Origin: Paucibacter sp. PLA-PC-4 | GTDB lineage: Bacteria; Pseudomonadota; Gammaproteobacteria; Burkholderiales; Burkholderiaceae_C | Direction: 5' to 3' | Assembly: GCF_026241155.1 (NCBI RefSeq) | Contig: NZ_JAPFGP010000005.1 | Location: forward strand, 124,001 to 188,000 | Length of the DNA: 64,000 nucleotides | In this document: positions 35,127 to 46,663 of the stretch, piece by piece | Layout of the letters: every line of letters begins with the position of its first letter | Numbering within the stretch: position 1 is the stretch's first letter | Position numbers and translations under genes: made by a program | The notes under the pieces: model-generated | What the model was told of the DNA's origin: nothing | What the model saw: the letters and a program-made list of their open reading frames with translations, nothing else | The model's database searches: none

Positions 35127-35206
35127 TAGTTTAGGAGCTGCCTGCTGACAAGCAATGTCAGCAGGGCCGGCGTCCCTAGAATGCTCGTAAAGACTGGGGA
35201 CAAAGC

Positions 35207-35878
35207 ATGCGCATCCTGATTGCGGAAGATGACCAAGTGCTGGCTGATGGTTTGCTGCGCTCATTGCGCGCCTCCGGCTATGCGGTGGACCAGGTTGGTT
35301 CGGGCACCGAGGCCGATGCGGCGCTGGCTTCGCATGAGTTCGATCTGGTGATTCTGGATCTGGGCCTGCCCAAACTCCATGGGCTGGAGGTGCTGCGCAA
35401 GCTGCGCGGGCGTGGTGCGTCGATGCCGGTGTTGATACTGACGGCGGCCGACAGCGTCGAGCAGCGCGTCAAGGGCCTGGATCTGGGCGCCGACGACTAC
35501 ATGGCCAAGCCCTTCTCGCTACAGGAGCTGGAGGCGCGGGTGCGGGCATTGACCCGACGCGGCTTGGGTACCGCCTCCAGCGTCATCAAGCATGGGCCGC
35601 TGAGCTTCGATGCCACTGGCCGGGTCGCCTATATCAACGAACAGATGATCGAGCTGTCGGCGCGCGAGCTGAGCCTGCTGGAGGTGCTGCTGCAGCGCGC
35701 CGGCCGCCTGGTCAGCAAGGATCAGCTGGTCGAGCGCCTGTGTGAATGGGGCGAGGAGGTCAGCAATAACGCGATCGAGGTCTATATCCACCGCCTGCGC
35801 AAGAAGATCGAGCAGGGGCCGATCCGCATCGCCACGGTGCGCGGCCTCGGCTACTGTCTCGAAAAAATTCCTGGCTGA
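35207..35878 (+). CDS. OmpR/PhoB-family response regulator
   Basis: A 223-residue response regulator. The receiver has acidic pair EDD at 8-10, the phospho-acceptor Asp in LVILDLGLPKLHG and the Lys in DYMAKPFSLQELEARV. The C-terminal winged helix (SARELSLLEVLLQRAGRLVS, NAIEVYIHRLRKKIE, RGLGYCLEKI) belongs to the OmpR/PhoB type. It is followed 14 bases on by its sensor kinase. Resembles the QseB/TctD group. It is divergent from recA, with the LexA box in the shared gap. Confidence 0.95.
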   Translation: MRILIAEDDQVLADGLLRSLRASGYAVDQVGSGTEADAALASHEFDLVILDLGLPKLHGLEVLRKLRGRGASMPVLILTAADSVEQRVKGLDLGADDYMAKPFSLQELEARVRALTRRGLGTASSVIKHGPLSFDATGRVAYINEQMIELSARELSLLEVLLQRAGRLVSKDQLVERLCEWGEEVSNNAIEVYIHRLRKKIEQGPIRIATVRGLGYCLEKIPG

Positions 35879-35892
35879 CGCCAGCAGCGTGA

Positions 35893-37398
35893 ATGGCCGG
35901 AGACACCGAACAACGATCGCTGTTCGGCGAGATCCTCGATTGGATGCTCGCCCCGCTGCTGGTGATCTGGCCCATCAGCGTGGCGCTGACCTGGCTGGTG
36001 GCGCAAGGCATTGCCAACCGGCCGTATGACCGCGAGCTCGGTGAGATGGCGCGCAATCTGGGCCTGCAGGCGGCCTCGGAAACGCCTCGCGCTGGCAGCA
36101 GCGCGCGGTCTCGCTACGCCCTGTCGCCGGAGGCCGCCGCGCTGCTGCGGGCCGATGAGGCCGACACGGTCTACTACCAGGTGCTGGGCCTGCGCGGCGA
36201 GTTCCTCAGCGGCGACCGCCAGCTGCCGGTGCCGGCCGCGGACGACCCCATCGTGCCCTGGGAGCTGCACTTCCGTGACGACGAGGTCGGCAGCGACACG
36301 GTGCGGGTCGCCTATCTGTGGGTGGCGCCCGAGGGTCAGGCCGGCTCGACACAGACCATGCTGGTGCAGGTGGCCGAGACCCTGGGCAAGCGTGCTCGCC
36401 TGACCAACGAGATCATTAAAGGCGTGATCCTGCCGCAGTTCGTGATCCTGCCGCTTGCGGTGCTGCTGGTGTGGCTGGCGTTGGCGCGCGGCATCGCACC
36501 GCTCAACGACCTGCAGCGCCGCATCCGCTCGCGCGAGAGCTCGGATCTGAGCCCGATCGACGAGCGCCGGATCCCCGATGAGGTCGCACCGCTGGTGCGC
36601 GCCATCAATGATTTGCTGGGCCGGCTCGACCAGTCGATCGGCGCGCAGAAACACTTCCTGGCCGACGCCGCCCATCAACTGAAGACGCCTTTGGCCGGCC
36701 TGCGCACCCAGGCCGAATTCGCGCAGCGCGAGATCGATGAGGGCCGCAGCGAGCCGGCCGAACTGCGCCGCTCGCTGCAGCAGATCGCCTTGTCCAGCCA
36801 GCGCGCCGCCCATATGGTCAACCAGTTGCTCGCGATGGCCCGCGCCGAGGACAAGGAGCATGCGGCACGGCGCAGCGAGGTCAATCTCTCCGAGCTGGCG
36901 ATGGAGACGGTGCGCGACTTCGTACCGCGTGCGATGGACAAGCGCATTGACCTGGGCTTTGAGGGGCCGGATGACGAGCACAGCGCGCTGCGCATCAACG
37001 GCCATCCGCTGCTGATCCGCGAGCTGATCCGCAATCTGGTCGACAACGCCCTACTCTACACACCGGCGCATGGCACGGTGACGGTGCGCGTCGTCGAAGA
37101 CCCGTTCGGTCAGGTCACAGTGCTGCAGGTCGAGGACTCGGGGCCGGGCATTCCTGAGTCGGAGCGTGAGCAGGTATTCCAGCCGTTCTACCGGGCCCTG
37201 GGCACCAATGTTGACGGCTCAGGTCTGGGACTGGCCATCGTGCGTGAAATCGTCCAGCAGCATGAGGCCGAGATCACGCTGGACGAGACCCGCGAGCTGC
37301 GGTCCGGCCAGGCGCAAGAGGACGGCCAGGGGCCCGGCGCACGCTTCACCGTGCGTTTCGCGGCACATCCGGGCCGCGATGCGCTCAGCGCGACATGA
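35893..37398 (+). CDS. Sensor histidine kinase (TctE/QseC type)
   Basis: A 501-residue membrane kinase, partner of the upstream regulator. A first helix (LLVIWPISVALTWLVA) and a second near residue 180 (QFVILPLAVLLVWLALA) bracket a periplasmic domain similar to the TctE N-terminal (2CSK_N) domain. HAMP follows, then HisKA with phospho-His in LADAAHQLKTPLAGL, and HATPase_c with NLVDNALLYTP, DSGPGIPESE and GSGLGLAIVREI. The tail overlaps the convergent rodA gene by 14 bases. The signal is unknown. Confidence 0.94.
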   Translation: MAGDTEQRSLFGEILDWMLAPLLVIWPISVALTWLVAQGIANRPYDRELGEMARNLGLQAASETPRAGSSARSRYALSPEAAALLRADEADTVYYQVLGLRGEFLSGDRQLPVPAADDPIVPWELHFRDDEVGSDTVRVAYLWVAPEGQAGSTQTMLVQVAETLGKRARLTNEIIKGVILPQFVILPLAVLLVWLALARGIAPLNDLQRRIRSRESSDLSPIDERRIPDEVAPLVRAINDLLGRLDQSIGAQKHFLADAAHQLKTPLAGLRTQAEFAQREIDEGRSEPAELRRSLQQIALSSQRAAHMVNQLLAMARAEDKEHAARRSEVNLSELAMETVRDFVPRAMDKRIDLGFEGPDDEHSALRINGHPLLIRELIRNLVDNALLYTPAHGTVTVRVVEDPFGQVTVLQVEDSGPGIPESEREQVFQPFYRALGTNVDGSGLGLAIVREIVQQHEAEITLDETRELRSGQAQEDGQGPGARFTVRFAAHPGRDALSAT

Positions 37399-38539
37399 AG
37401 CGCCGACTCTTCGCGATCGACATCAGAATGCCCAGGCTCAGGCCCAGCATCACCATCGCCGTGCCGCCATAGCTGATGAAGGGCAACGGCACGCCGACCA
37501 CCGGCAGGATGCCGCTGACCATGCCCATATTCACGAAAACATAGGTGAAGAAGCTCAGCGTAATGGCGCCGGCGAGCAGGCGGCCGAACGGGTTGGTCGC
37601 CTCGGCCGCGATCATCAGCCCGCGCACGATCAGCGCGGCAAATCCCAGCAGCAGGCCTAAAGCGCCGACCAGGCCGAACTCCTCGCCATAGGCGGCGAAG
37701 ATGAAGTCGGTGGTGCGCTCCGGAATGAACTCCAGATGGGTTTGCGTGCCTTTCATGAAGCCCTTGCCGGTCAAGCCGCCCGAGCCGATCGCGATCTCGC
37801 CCTGGATGATGTGAAAACCCTTGCCGAGCGGGTCCTTGTGCGGATCGAGCAGGGTGCAGACCCGGTTCTTCTGATACTCGCGCAGCACCGGCCACTCGAC
37901 CTCGGGCTGGCAGATCTGGTCCTCGCTGAGCACCAGGGTGGTGATCGCGATCGCGCCGATGGCGACGGCCGGCAGGATGATGCGCCAGCTGAAGCCGGCG
38001 AAGAACAGCACATAAAAGCCCGCTGCGAACACCAAGATCGAGGTGCCCAAGTCGGGCTGGCGCGCCACCAGTCCCACCGGCACGGCCAGCATCAGCAGTG
38101 CGATGACGAAGTCGGCCGTGCGCAGCTGGCCCTCGCGCCGTTGGAACCACCAGGCCAGCATCAACGGCGTGGCGATCTTCAGCAGCTCCGATGGCTGGAT
38201 CACGATGCCGATATTGAGCCAGCGCGTCGCACCCTTCTTGCTAATGCCGAACAGCGCCGTCGCCACCAGCAGCGCAATGCCCACGGTGTACAGCGGGATC
38301 GCCAGCGCCATCAGTCGCTGCGGCGGCACCTGGGCGACGACGAACATGATGGCCGCCGCCAGTGCCATATTGCGGGCATGGTCGACGAAGCGCGTGCCAT
38401 GGTCGAAGCCGGCCGAGTACATGCACATCAGGCCCAGCCCCGCGAGCCAGGCCAGGATCAATAGCAGCGGACCGTCGAAACCGCTGACCCAGGGCCGCAG
38501 GCGGCTGAACAGCGAGGGCTTGCTGAAGACATGACTCAT
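37385..38539 (-). CDS. rodA: Rod-shape-determining SEDS glycosyltransferase RodA
   Basis: RodA (384 residues), a SEDS-family peptidoglycan polymerase working with PBP2 in the elongasome. About ten membrane helices are visible, with the SEDS landmarks RQPDLGTS, RTTDFIFAAYGEEFGLVG and LPFISYGGTAMV. The start overlaps the stop of mrdA by ATGA (38536-38539). It is the last gene of mreB-mreC-mreD-mrdA-rodA. Confidence 0.96.
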   Translation of the reverse strand: MSHVFSKPSLFSRLRPWVSGFDGPLLLILAWLAGLGLMCMYSAGFDHGTRFVDHARNMALAAAIMFVVAQVPPQRLMALAIPLYTVGIALLVATALFGISKKGATRWLNIGIVIQPSELLKIATPLMLAWWFQRREGQLRTADFVIALLMLAVPVGLVARQPDLGTSILVFAAGFYVLFFAGFSWRIILPAVAIGAIAITTLVLSEDQICQPEVEWPVLREYQKNRVCTLLDPHKDPLGKGFHIIQGEIAIGSGGLTGKGFMKGTQTHLEFIPERTTDFIFAAYGEEFGLVGALGLLLGFAALIVRGLMIAAEATNPFGRLLAGAITLSFFTYVFVNMGMVSGILPVVGVPLPFISYGGTAMVMLGLSLGILMSIAKSRRFMSR

Positions 38540-40554
38540 CGGCGGGCTCCCGAAGCGGCTGATGTGGCGGCTGATGCGGCCGGCGCAGGCGCCGACGCGG
38601 CCACTTGGCCCGGCGGCGGCACGGCCGTGATGGGGCGCGGCGCACCGACCGGCGCCTTGGTCAGACCTTGCTGGGTCAGTGCAATATCTTCCTCGCTGGG
38701 GTAGACGCCTTGCAGCAGGAAGTCGAAGACGCGACGCGCAATCGGCGCGGCGGCGGTCGACCCCCAGCCGGCGTTCTCGACGATCAGGGCCAGCGCGACA
38801 GTCGGGGCCTCGACCGGCGCGAAGGCGACATAGAGCGAATGGTCGCGCTTGCGCTCATCGGCCTTGATGCTGCTGTATTTCTCGCCGGCGCGCAGGCCCA
38901 CGGCCTGGGCCGTACCGGTCTTGCCGCCGCTGGTGTAGGGCGCACCCATGAAGACGGCGCGCGAGGTGCCTTCCATCGTCACGCCATGCATCGCATTGCG
39001 TATCACCTCGGCATCGGCGGGCTTGAGCGGCAGCGGCTCCAGCGCGGCGCTGGCGACGCGGCGCTGCTCATGCTTGACCACGTCCTCGATTTCGCGCACC
39101 AGGCGTGGCTTGTAGCGCTGGCCGCTCGTGGCCACGGTGGCGTAGGCGGTGGCCAGCTGCAGCATCGTGAAGCTGTTGTAGCCCTGGCCGATGCCCAGCG
39201 AGATGGTCTCGCCGGGGAACCACTTCTGGTTGGCCGGGCTGCGCGCGAAATAGCGCTTCTTCCAGGCCTGCGAAGGCAGGATGCCGGTCACTTCGCCCTG
39301 CAAGTCGATCTCGGTCTTGCGCCCCAGGCCGAAAGGTTCGAGCTCGTCGTGGATCAGATCCACCCCCATCTCGTTGGCCAGACTGTAGAAGTAGACATTG
39401 CTGGAGCCGACGATGGCCAGCCGCATGTCCTTGGGGCCGGGCCGGTCCGCCTCCGGACTGCCGAAGGTGCGGCCGCCGAAGCTGTAGACCAGGTTGTCCA
39501 TCACGATGGTGCCGGGCGCGCGCTTGCCGCTGGTCAGGGCTGCCATCGCCATCAGCGGCTTGAAGGTCGAGCCCGGCGGGTAGGTACCGCGCAGCGCGCG
39601 GTTCAGCAACGGCTTGTCGATGTTGTCGTTGAGCTCGCGCCAGCTGTCCGCATCGATGCCGTCGACGAACAGATTCGGGTCGAAGGTCGGCTTGGACACA
39701 AAGGCCAGCACCTCGCCGTTGCGCGGGTCGATCGCCACCAGCGCGCCGCGCCGGTCCTTATAGAGCTCCTCGACCAGAGCTTGCAGCCGGATGTCGATCG
39801 ACAGCATCAGCGTGTTGCCCGGCGTCGGCGGCTTGTGGGCCAGGCGTCGCACCGCGCGGCCGCCTGCGCTCGTCTCCAGCTGCTCGAAGCCAGTGATGCC
39901 ATGCAGCTCACGTTCGTAGGCCTGCTCCAGGCCCAGCTTGCCGATGTACTCGGTGCCGCGGTAGTTGGCGACGTCTTCCTCGTCCCAGTCGTCCATGGCC
40001 TTCTTCTCGGCCTGGTTGATGCGGCCGATATAGCCGATCAGATGGCTGCCGACCTCGCCCATCGGATAGCTGCGGAACAGCCGCGCCTTGATCTCGACGC
40101 CCGGGAAGCGAAAGCGCTGGGCGGTGAAGCGGGCGACCTCCTCGTCGCTGAGCTTGGTGCGTATGGGCAACGAGTCGAAGTGCTTGCTCTCCTCCAGCAA
40201 GCGCTTGAAGCGGCGGCGGTCGCGCGTTTGGATCTCGATCACCTCGGACAGGGCATCGATGGTCTTGTCCAGATCGCCGGCCTTGGACGGCATGATCTCC
40301 AGTGTGTAGGCCGAGTAGTTGCTGGCCAGCACGATGCCGTTGCGGTCCTTGATCAGGCCGCGATTGGGCACGATTGGCACGATGGCGGTGCGATTGCTCT
40401 CGGCCTGCTGGGCCAGTTCGTCATGCTGCAGCACCTGCAGCCAAACCAGGCGCGCCACCAGCAGCCCGAAGCAGAAAAGCACAAAGGCCACCGCCGCCAG
40501 CACGCGCAACCGGAACTGCGACTGCTCCTGCTCGGAATTCTTCAGCAGCATCAT
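38536..40554 (-). CDS. mrdA: Peptidoglycan D,D-transpeptidase MrdA (PBP2)
   Basis: Penicillin-binding protein 2 (672 residues), the transpeptidase of the elongasome. The start at 40554 (MMLLKNSEQEQSQFRLRV) overlaps the mreD stop by ATGA; a longer frame that runs further upstream is a shadow of mreD. One N-terminal membrane anchor is followed by the pedestal and the catalytic domain. SxxK is in PPGSTFKPL, SxN in GSSNVYFYSL and KTG in GGKTGTAQ. The extended Ala/Pro-rich C-terminal tail (~60 residues) is low-complexity. Confidence 0.97.
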   Translation of the reverse strand: MMLLKNSEQEQSQFRLRVLAAVAFVLFCFGLLVARLVWLQVLQHDELAQQAESNRTAIVPIVPNRGLIKDRNGIVLASNYSAYTLEIMPSKAGDLDKTIDALSEVIEIQTRDRRRFKRLLEESKHFDSLPIRTKLSDEEVARFTAQRFRFPGVEIKARLFRSYPMGEVGSHLIGYIGRINQAEKKAMDDWDEEDVANYRGTEYIGKLGLEQAYERELHGITGFEQLETSAGGRAVRRLAHKPPTPGNTLMLSIDIRLQALVEELYKDRRGALVAIDPRNGEVLAFVSKPTFDPNLFVDGIDADSWRELNDNIDKPLLNRALRGTYPPGSTFKPLMAMAALTSGKRAPGTIVMDNLVYSFGGRTFGSPEADRPGPKDMRLAIVGSSNVYFYSLANEMGVDLIHDELEPFGLGRKTEIDLQGEVTGILPSQAWKKRYFARSPANQKWFPGETISLGIGQGYNSFTMLQLATAYATVATSGQRYKPRLVREIEDVVKHEQRRVASAALEPLPLKPADAEVIRNAMHGVTMEGTSRAVFMGAPYTSGGKTGTAQAVGLRAGEKYSSIKADERKRDHSLYVAFAPVEAPTVALALIVENAGWGSTAAAPIARRVFDFLLQGVYPSEEDIALTQQGLTKAPVGAPRPITAVPPPGQVAASAPAPAASAATSAASGARR

Positions 40555-41075
40555 CACAGGGGCCGGTTGGCGTCTCGATCCGGGGCGCGGCGTTGCGGCG
40601 CCAGCAGCAGCACCGTGGCGATGGGCCACAGCAAGGCCTCGAACAATGGCGCCAGCAAAAGCGGCCAGCCCGGCCACATGCCGCCGACCATCAGCCGCAC
40701 CGCCAGCGACACCGCATGGGCCAGCACGAACAGCGGCAGGATGTGCAGGGCCTGCACGGGCAGGCTGAACCACAGCAAGCGCCGGTGCAGCGCGATCGCG
40801 CCAAAGCTCAGCACGCTATAGGACAGCGCATGCTGACCCAGCAGCGCGCCATGCTGGACATCGACCAGCAGACCGAACACAAAGGCCCAGCCGACCCCGA
40901 CCCGCCGCGGCTGGTGCACATTCCAGAACACCAGCACCAGTGCCAGCACATCGGGCATCGCGCTCTGGCGCCCGACCGGCACCATATCTACCACCAGGGC
41001 CAGCAGCAGGCTCACTGCGATGAAGAGGGGGTTGGCCGGCAGCAGCAGCTGGCCGGAGCCGCGTGGCATGATCAT
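40554..41075 (-). CDS. mreD: Rod-shape-determining protein MreD
   Basis: MreD (173 residues), a small polytopic protein of the elongasome. It starts MIMPRGSGQLLLPANPLF, with about five to six membrane helices and the family motif WAFVFGLLVDVQHGALLGQH. It overlaps mreC at its start and mrdA at its end, both by four bases. Confidence 0.94.
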   Translation of the reverse strand: MIMPRGSGQLLLPANPLFIAVSLLLALVVDMVPVGRQSAMPDVLALVLVFWNVHQPRRVGVGWAFVFGLLVDVQHGALLGQHALSYSVLSFGAIALHRRLLWFSLPVQALHILPLFVLAHAVSLAVRLMVGGMWPGWPLLLAPLFEALLWPIATVLLLAPQRRAPDRDANRPL

Positions 41076-42016
41076 GGTCGACCTCCGCTGGCCTTGCTGC
41101 CGGCACGTGCCGGGGCCGACGCTGCGGCGGCAGAGGCCGCGACGGCCTCGTTGCGGGCGTGCTCGAGTTCGGCCAGTGCGCCCAGTACCAGCACATGGCG
41201 GACATTGTCGAGCTGAGCCACCGGGCGCAGGTTGACGCGGGCAAAGCTGCTGTCGCCGCGCCGCTCGATGGCGCTGATGCGGGCCACCGGCAGGCCGGGT
41301 GGATAGACGCCGTCCAGGCCGGAGGTGGTCAGCAGATCGTCCTGCTTGAGGTCGGCGTTGGTGGCCATGAAGCGCAGCTCCATGCCCAGGCCGTCGGTGC
41401 CGCCAAACGCCGCGCCGCGCTGCTGGCTGCGGGTGTTGAGCACGGGGATCGCGGCGTCCTTGTCATTGAGCAGCGTGACCTCTGCCGAAAGGAGATAGAC
41501 CCGCGTCACCTGGCCCAGCACACCGGCATCGTTGATGACCGGTGCGCCGGAGCGCACGCCCTGCTGGCTACCGCGATCAATCACCACCTTGCGCGAATAG
41601 GGATCGCTCGCCTCGTACAGGACCTCGGCGGCAATGGTCGGCACCTGCAGAGCCGGTCGCAGTGCCAGCAGTGCGCGCAAGCTCTGGTTCTCGGCTTGCA
41701 GCTGCTCGGCGCGCGATAGGCGCTCGGCCTGCTGCACCAGTTGGCGGCGCGCCTGGTCCTCGGCGGCCATCGCGCGCTCGGTGCCGCGCAGGTAGTCGCT
41801 CAAGCGCTCCCAGGCGTCGACCGGCGCCAAGAGGCCCCGCTGCACCGGGTGCAGCACCAGGGCCAGTGCGGCGCGTGCCGGCGTCGCAAGCTTGAAGCGG
41901 GCATCGGCCACCATCAGGAAGATGGCCAGCGCCGCGCACAGCAGCAGCTTGGTCAGGGCCGAGGGGCCCTGGCGGAAAAACGGAGGTGGCGTGCGATCCA
42001 GGGTGCCCAGTGGCAT
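41072..42016 (-). CDS. mreC: Rod-shape-determining protein MreC
   Basis: MreC (314 residues), with a membrane anchor (LLLCAALAIFLMVADARF) near residue 25-45, a coiled-coil (RRQLVQQAERLSRAEQLQAE) and two beta-barrel domains. Visible segments are VVIDRGSQQGVRSGAPVIND and VTLLNDKDAAIPVLNTRS. The C-terminus is Ala-rich. It scaffolds PBP2 in the periplasm. It lies 77 bases after mreB, with a terminator-like hairpin between. Confidence 0.95.
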   Translation of the reverse strand: MPLGTLDRTPPPFFRQGPSALTKLLLCAALAIFLMVADARFKLATPARAALALVLHPVQRGLLAPVDAWERLSDYLRGTERAMAAEDQARRQLVQQAERLSRAEQLQAENQSLRALLALRPALQVPTIAAEVLYEASDPYSRKVVIDRGSQQGVRSGAPVINDAGVLGQVTRVYLLSAEVTLLNDKDAAIPVLNTRSQQRGAAFGGTDGLGMELRFMATNADLKQDDLLTTSGLDGVYPPGLPVARISAIERRGDSSFARVNLRPVAQLDNVRHVLVLGALAELEHARNEAVAASAAAASAPARAGSKASGGRP

Positions 42017-42041
42017 GGCTCAGGCGGGGGGCAAGATGTGC

Positions 42042-42072
42042 AAAAGCCGGCCCCGCGTGAAGCGTGCCGGCT
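42042..42072 (-). terminator. Attenuator-like hairpin between mreB and mreC
   Basis: On the minus strand AGCCGGC-N14-GCCGGCT is followed by TTTT. It lies about 22-50 bases after the mreB stop. It probably reduces transcription from mreB into mreC-mreD-mrdA-rodA, giving the well-known excess of MreB. The 7-bp stem with a 14-base loop and short T-run is moderate evidence. Confidence 0.55.
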
Positions 42073-42093
42073 CGGAGCAGTTCATGGAGGCGC

Positions 42094-43338
<1,245 letters not shown>

Positions 43339-43432
43339 TCACCTCTGGGTTTCCTGCCCTGGCAGACCCGAGGGGACCTCAGTTTCTGACACTTACGGGC
43401 CTGGTTTTTCCCGGCCCTAAAACGTTTACCCC

Positions 43433-43732
43433 ATGGCCCTGACCCCACAAGACGTGAGCCGCATCGCCCATCTGGCGCGGCTGGAGCTGCAAGGCGGCGA
43501 ACCCGAGGCGCTGCTGACCCAGCTCAACGGTTTCTTCTCCATCGTCGAGCAGATGAGCGCGGTCGACACCAGCGGCGTCGAGCCGCTATACACGCCGCTG
43601 TCCGCCGTGCAGGACGTGGCTTTGCGCCTGCGCGAGGACGCGGTCACCGAGAGCAATCAGCGCGAGCTCAATCAGCGCAGCGCGCCGGCGGTCGAAGACG
43701 GTCTGTTCCTGGTCCCCAAGGTCATCGAATGA
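43433..43732 (+). CDS. gatC: Asp/Glu-tRNA amidotransferase subunit GatC
   Basis: GatC (99 residues), the small belt subunit of the GatCAB complex that makes Gln-tRNA or Asn-tRNA by amidating mischarged t[31 protein letters not shown] and LREDAVTE are typical. The C-terminus overlaps the gatA start by ATGA (43729-43732). Confidence 0.96.
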   Translation: MALTPQDVSRIAHLARLELQGGEPEALLTQLNGFFSIVEQMSAVDTSGVEPLYTPLSAVQDVALRLREDAVTESNQRELNQRSAPAVEDGLFLVPKVIE

Positions 43733-45216
43733 AAATGCTGCACACCCTGGGCGTCGCCGAACTCGGCCGGGCCCTTGCCGACAAATCGGTTTCCAGCCTC
43801 GAGATCACGCAACACCTTCTTGCACGTGTTACCTCCGCCGAGGCACTGGGGGCCTTTCTGCATGTCGATGCGCAGACGGCGCTGGCCAGCGCGAGCGCAG
43901 CTGACGCGCGCCGCGCCGCCGGCGAGGTCGGGGCGCTGCTGGGCGTGCCGCTCGCGCACAAGGACATCTTCGTCACCCGGGACATGCCCACGACGGCCGG
44001 CTCCAAGATGTTGGTCGGCTACCGCAGCCCTTTTGACGCCACCGTCGTCGCCAAGCTGAACGCGGCGGGCACTGTTTCACTGGGCAAACTCAACTGCGAC
44101 GAGTTCGCGATGGGCTCGGCCAACGAAAACTCGGCCTTCAAGCCGGTGTCCAATCCCTGGGATGCTGACCGGGTGCCGGGTGGCTCCTCGGGCGGCTCGG
44201 CTGCTGCTGTGGCGGCCCGCCTTGTGCCGGCCACCACCGGCACCGACACCGGCGGATCGATCCGCCAGCCGGCCAGCTTCACCGGCATCACCGGCATCAA
44301 GCCGACCTATGGCGTCTGTTCACGCTACGGCATGATCGCCTTTGCCTCCAGCCTCGACCAAGCCGGCCCGATGGCGCGCTCGGCCGAAGACTGCGCCTTG
44401 TTGCTGTCGGCGATGAGCGGCTTCGACGAGCGCGATGCCACCAGCATCGAGCAGCCACCGCAAGACTTTCACGCACAGATGCTGGCGGCCCGCGAGGGCG
44501 CCACGGCGGCCCAGCCGCTGAAGGGCCTGCGCATCGGTCTGCCGCGCGAGTTCTTCCCGGCCGCGCTGAGCGGCGATGTCGATCGCGCGGTGCGCGCCGG
44601 TCTGGCCGAACTGGAGAAGCTCGGCGCCACGTTGGTAGACGTCAGCCTGCCCCGCACCGAGCTGGCGATTCCGGTCTACTACATCATCGCGCCGGCTGAG
44701 GCCAGCTCGAACCTCTCCCGCTTCGACGGGGTCAAGTTCGGTCACCGCGCGGCCCAGTACGACGACCTGCTGGACATGTACAAGAAGACCCGCGCACAGG
44801 GCTTCGGTGCCGAGGTCAAGCGCCGCATCATGATTGGCTCCTATGTACTGAGCCACGGCTATTACGACGCCTACTATCTGCAGGCACAGAAGCTGCGCCG
44901 CATGATCGCCGACGACTTCCAGCGCTGCTTCACGCAGTGCGATCTGATCGCCGGCCCGGTGGCGCCGACCGTCGCGTGGAAGCATGGCGAAGGCTCGGAC
45001 GATCCGGTCAAGGCCTATCTGGCCGACATCTTCACCCTGCCCGGCTCGCTGGCCGGCCTGCCTGGCATGAGCGTGCCGGTGGGCCTGGGCGAGGGCGGTA
45101 TGCCGGTGGGTCTGCAGCTGCTGGGCAACTACTTCAAGGAGGGTCAGCTTTTGCATGCGGCCCACGCCTTGCAGCAGGCGACCGACTGGCACCAACAAGC
45201 CCCGGCAGGAATCTGA
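43729..45216 (+). CDS. gatA: Asp/Glu-tRNA amidotransferase subunit GatA
   Basis: GatA (495 residues), the glutaminase subunit releasing ammonia from glutamine. The amidase-signature triad is present: Lys in [10 protein letters not shown], cis-Ser in [13 protein letters not shown] and the nucleophile Ser in [10 protein letters not shown]. It starts at 43729, overlapping gatC, and gatB follows one base after its stop. Confidence 0.97.
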   Translation: MKMLHTLGVAELGRALADKSVSSLEITQHLLARVTSAEALGAFLHVDAQTALASASAADARRAAGEVGALLGVPLAHKDIFVTRDMPTTAGSKMLVGYRSPFDATVVAKLNAAGTVSLGKLNCDEFAMGSANENSAFKPVSNPWDADRVPGGSSGGSAAAVAARLVPATTGTDTGGSIRQPASFTGITGIKPTYGVCSRYGMIAFASSLDQAGPMARSAEDCALLLSAMSGFDERDATSIEQPPQDFHAQMLAAREGATAAQPLKGLRIGLPREFFPAALSGDVDRAVRAGLAELEKLGATLVDVSLPRTELAIPVYYIIAPAEASSNLSRFDGVKFGHRAAQYDDLLDMYKKTRAQGFGAEVKRRIMIGSYVLSHGYYDAYYLQAQKLRRMIADDFQRCFTQCDLIAGPVAPTVAWKHGEGSDDPVKAYLADIFTLPGSLAGLPGMSVPVGLGEGGMPVGLQLLGNYFKEGQLLHAAHALQQATDWHQQAPAGI

Positions 45217-45217
45217 C

Positions 45218-46663
45218 ATGACGAGCAAACTCATCCGCGGCTACGAAGTCGTGATCGGGCTGGAGAACCACGTCCAGCTGTCCACCCAATCGAAGATCTT
45301 CAGCGGCTCCTCGACGGCATTCGGCGCCGAGCCCAATACCCAGGCCTCGCCGGTGGACCTGGCCCTGCCTGGCACGCTGCCAGTCTTGAACCGCGGCGCC
45401 GTCGAGCGGGCGATCCGCCTGGGCCTGGCCGTGGGCGCGAAGATAGCGCCGCTGTCGATCTTCGCCCGCAAGAACTACTTCTACCCCGACCTGCCCAAGG
45501 GCTACCAGATCAGCCAGTACGAGATCCCAGTCGTGCAGGGCGGCAAGCTGGAGTTCTTCGTCGGCGAGAACAAGAAGGTCGTCAATCTGACCCGCGCCCA
45601 CCTCGAAGAGGACGCGGGCAAGAGCCTGCACGAGGACTATCACGGTCAGAGCGGTATCGACCTGAACCGCGCCGGCACGCCGCTGCTGGAAATCGTCTCC
45701 GAACCCGATATGCGCTCCGGCGCCGAGGCCTGCGAGTACGCCAAGACCCTGCATGCGCTGGTGATGTGGCTGGGCATCTGCGACGGCAATATGCAGGAGG
45801 GCTCGTTCCGCTGCGACGTCAATGTCTCGGTACGCAAGCCCGGCGAGCCCTATGGCACGCGTCGCGAGATCAAGAACCTGAACAGCTTTCGCAACCTGCT
45901 GCAGGCGGTCGACTACGAGGTCAACTGGCAGATCGACGAGATCGAGGACGGCCGCGAGATCCAGCAGGCTACCGTGCTGTTCAACCCCGACACCGGTGAG
46001 ACCAGGGCGATGCGTAGCAAGGAAGACGCGGCCGACTACCGCTACTTCCCCGACCCTGACCTGCCGCCACTGGTGATCGCGCCGGAATGGGTGGAGCGGG
46101 TGCGCGGCGAGCTGCCCGAGTTGCCGGCCGTGATGGCGGCACGCTTTCAGCAGACCGATGGCCTGCCCGCCTATGACGCCAGCCTGATGACGGCCAGCCT
46201 CGCGACAGCTCGTTTTTACGAAGCCGCTCGCGACATTTGCAAGGCGCCCAAGCTGGTGGCCAACTGGCTGCAGGGCGAGATTGCGCGTCGCCTCAATGCC
46301 GAGGAGCGCGAGATCGACAGCAGCCCGGTGAGCGCCGCGACCTTGGGCGCGCTGATTCTGCGCATCCAGGACGGCACGATCTCCAATAACTCTGCCAAGC
46401 AGGTGTTCGAAGAGCTGTGGTCCAAGGGCGGCGAGGTCGACGCCATCATCGAAGCCAAGGACCTCAAACAGTCCAATGACACAAGCGAGCTGGAGCGCAT
46501 CCTCGACCAAGTGCTGGCTGCCAATCAGAAGTCGGTGGACGAGTTCCGCGCCGGCAAGGACAAGGCGTTCAACGCCCTGGTCGGTCAGGCCATGAAGGCC
46601 ACCAAGGGCAAGGCCAATCCGACGGCCGTCAACGAGCTGCTGAAGAAAAAACTGGCGGGCTGA
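45218..46663 (+). CDS. gatB: Asp/Glu-tRNA amidotransferase subunit GatB
   Basis: GatB (481 residues), the kinase/amidotransferase subunit. ATG 45218 gives [20 protein letters not shown], where [10 protein letters not shown] is the family start. Other landmarks are [19 protein letters not shown], the EDAGKS region, [10 protein letters not shown] and a C-terminal YqeY-like domain ([19 protein letters not shown]). A longer frame reading from inside gatA is not the start. The stop abuts the stop of the convergent DUF4124-like gene. Confidence 0.97.
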   Translation: MTSKLIRGYEVVIGLENHVQLSTQSKIFSGSSTAFGAEPNTQASPVDLALPGTLPVLNRGAVERAIRLGLAVGAKIAPLSIFARKNYFYPDLPKGYQISQYEIPVVQGGKLEFFVGENKKVVNLTRAHLEEDAGKSLHEDYHGQSGIDLNRAGTPLLEIVSEPDMRSGAEACEYAKTLHALVMWLGICDGNMQEGSFRCDVNVSVRKPGEPYGTRREIKNLNSFRNLLQAVDYEVNWQIDEIEDGREIQQATVLFNPDTGETRAMRSKEDAADYRYFPDPDLPPLVIAPEWVERVRGELPELPAVMAARFQQTDGLPAYDASLMTASLATARFYEAARDICKAPKLVANWLQGEIARRLNAEEREIDSSPVSAATLGALILRIQDGTISNNSAKQVFEELWSKGGEVDAIIEAKDLKQSNDTSELERILDQVLAANQKSVDEFRAGKDKAFNALVGQAMKATKGKANPTAVNELLKKKLAG

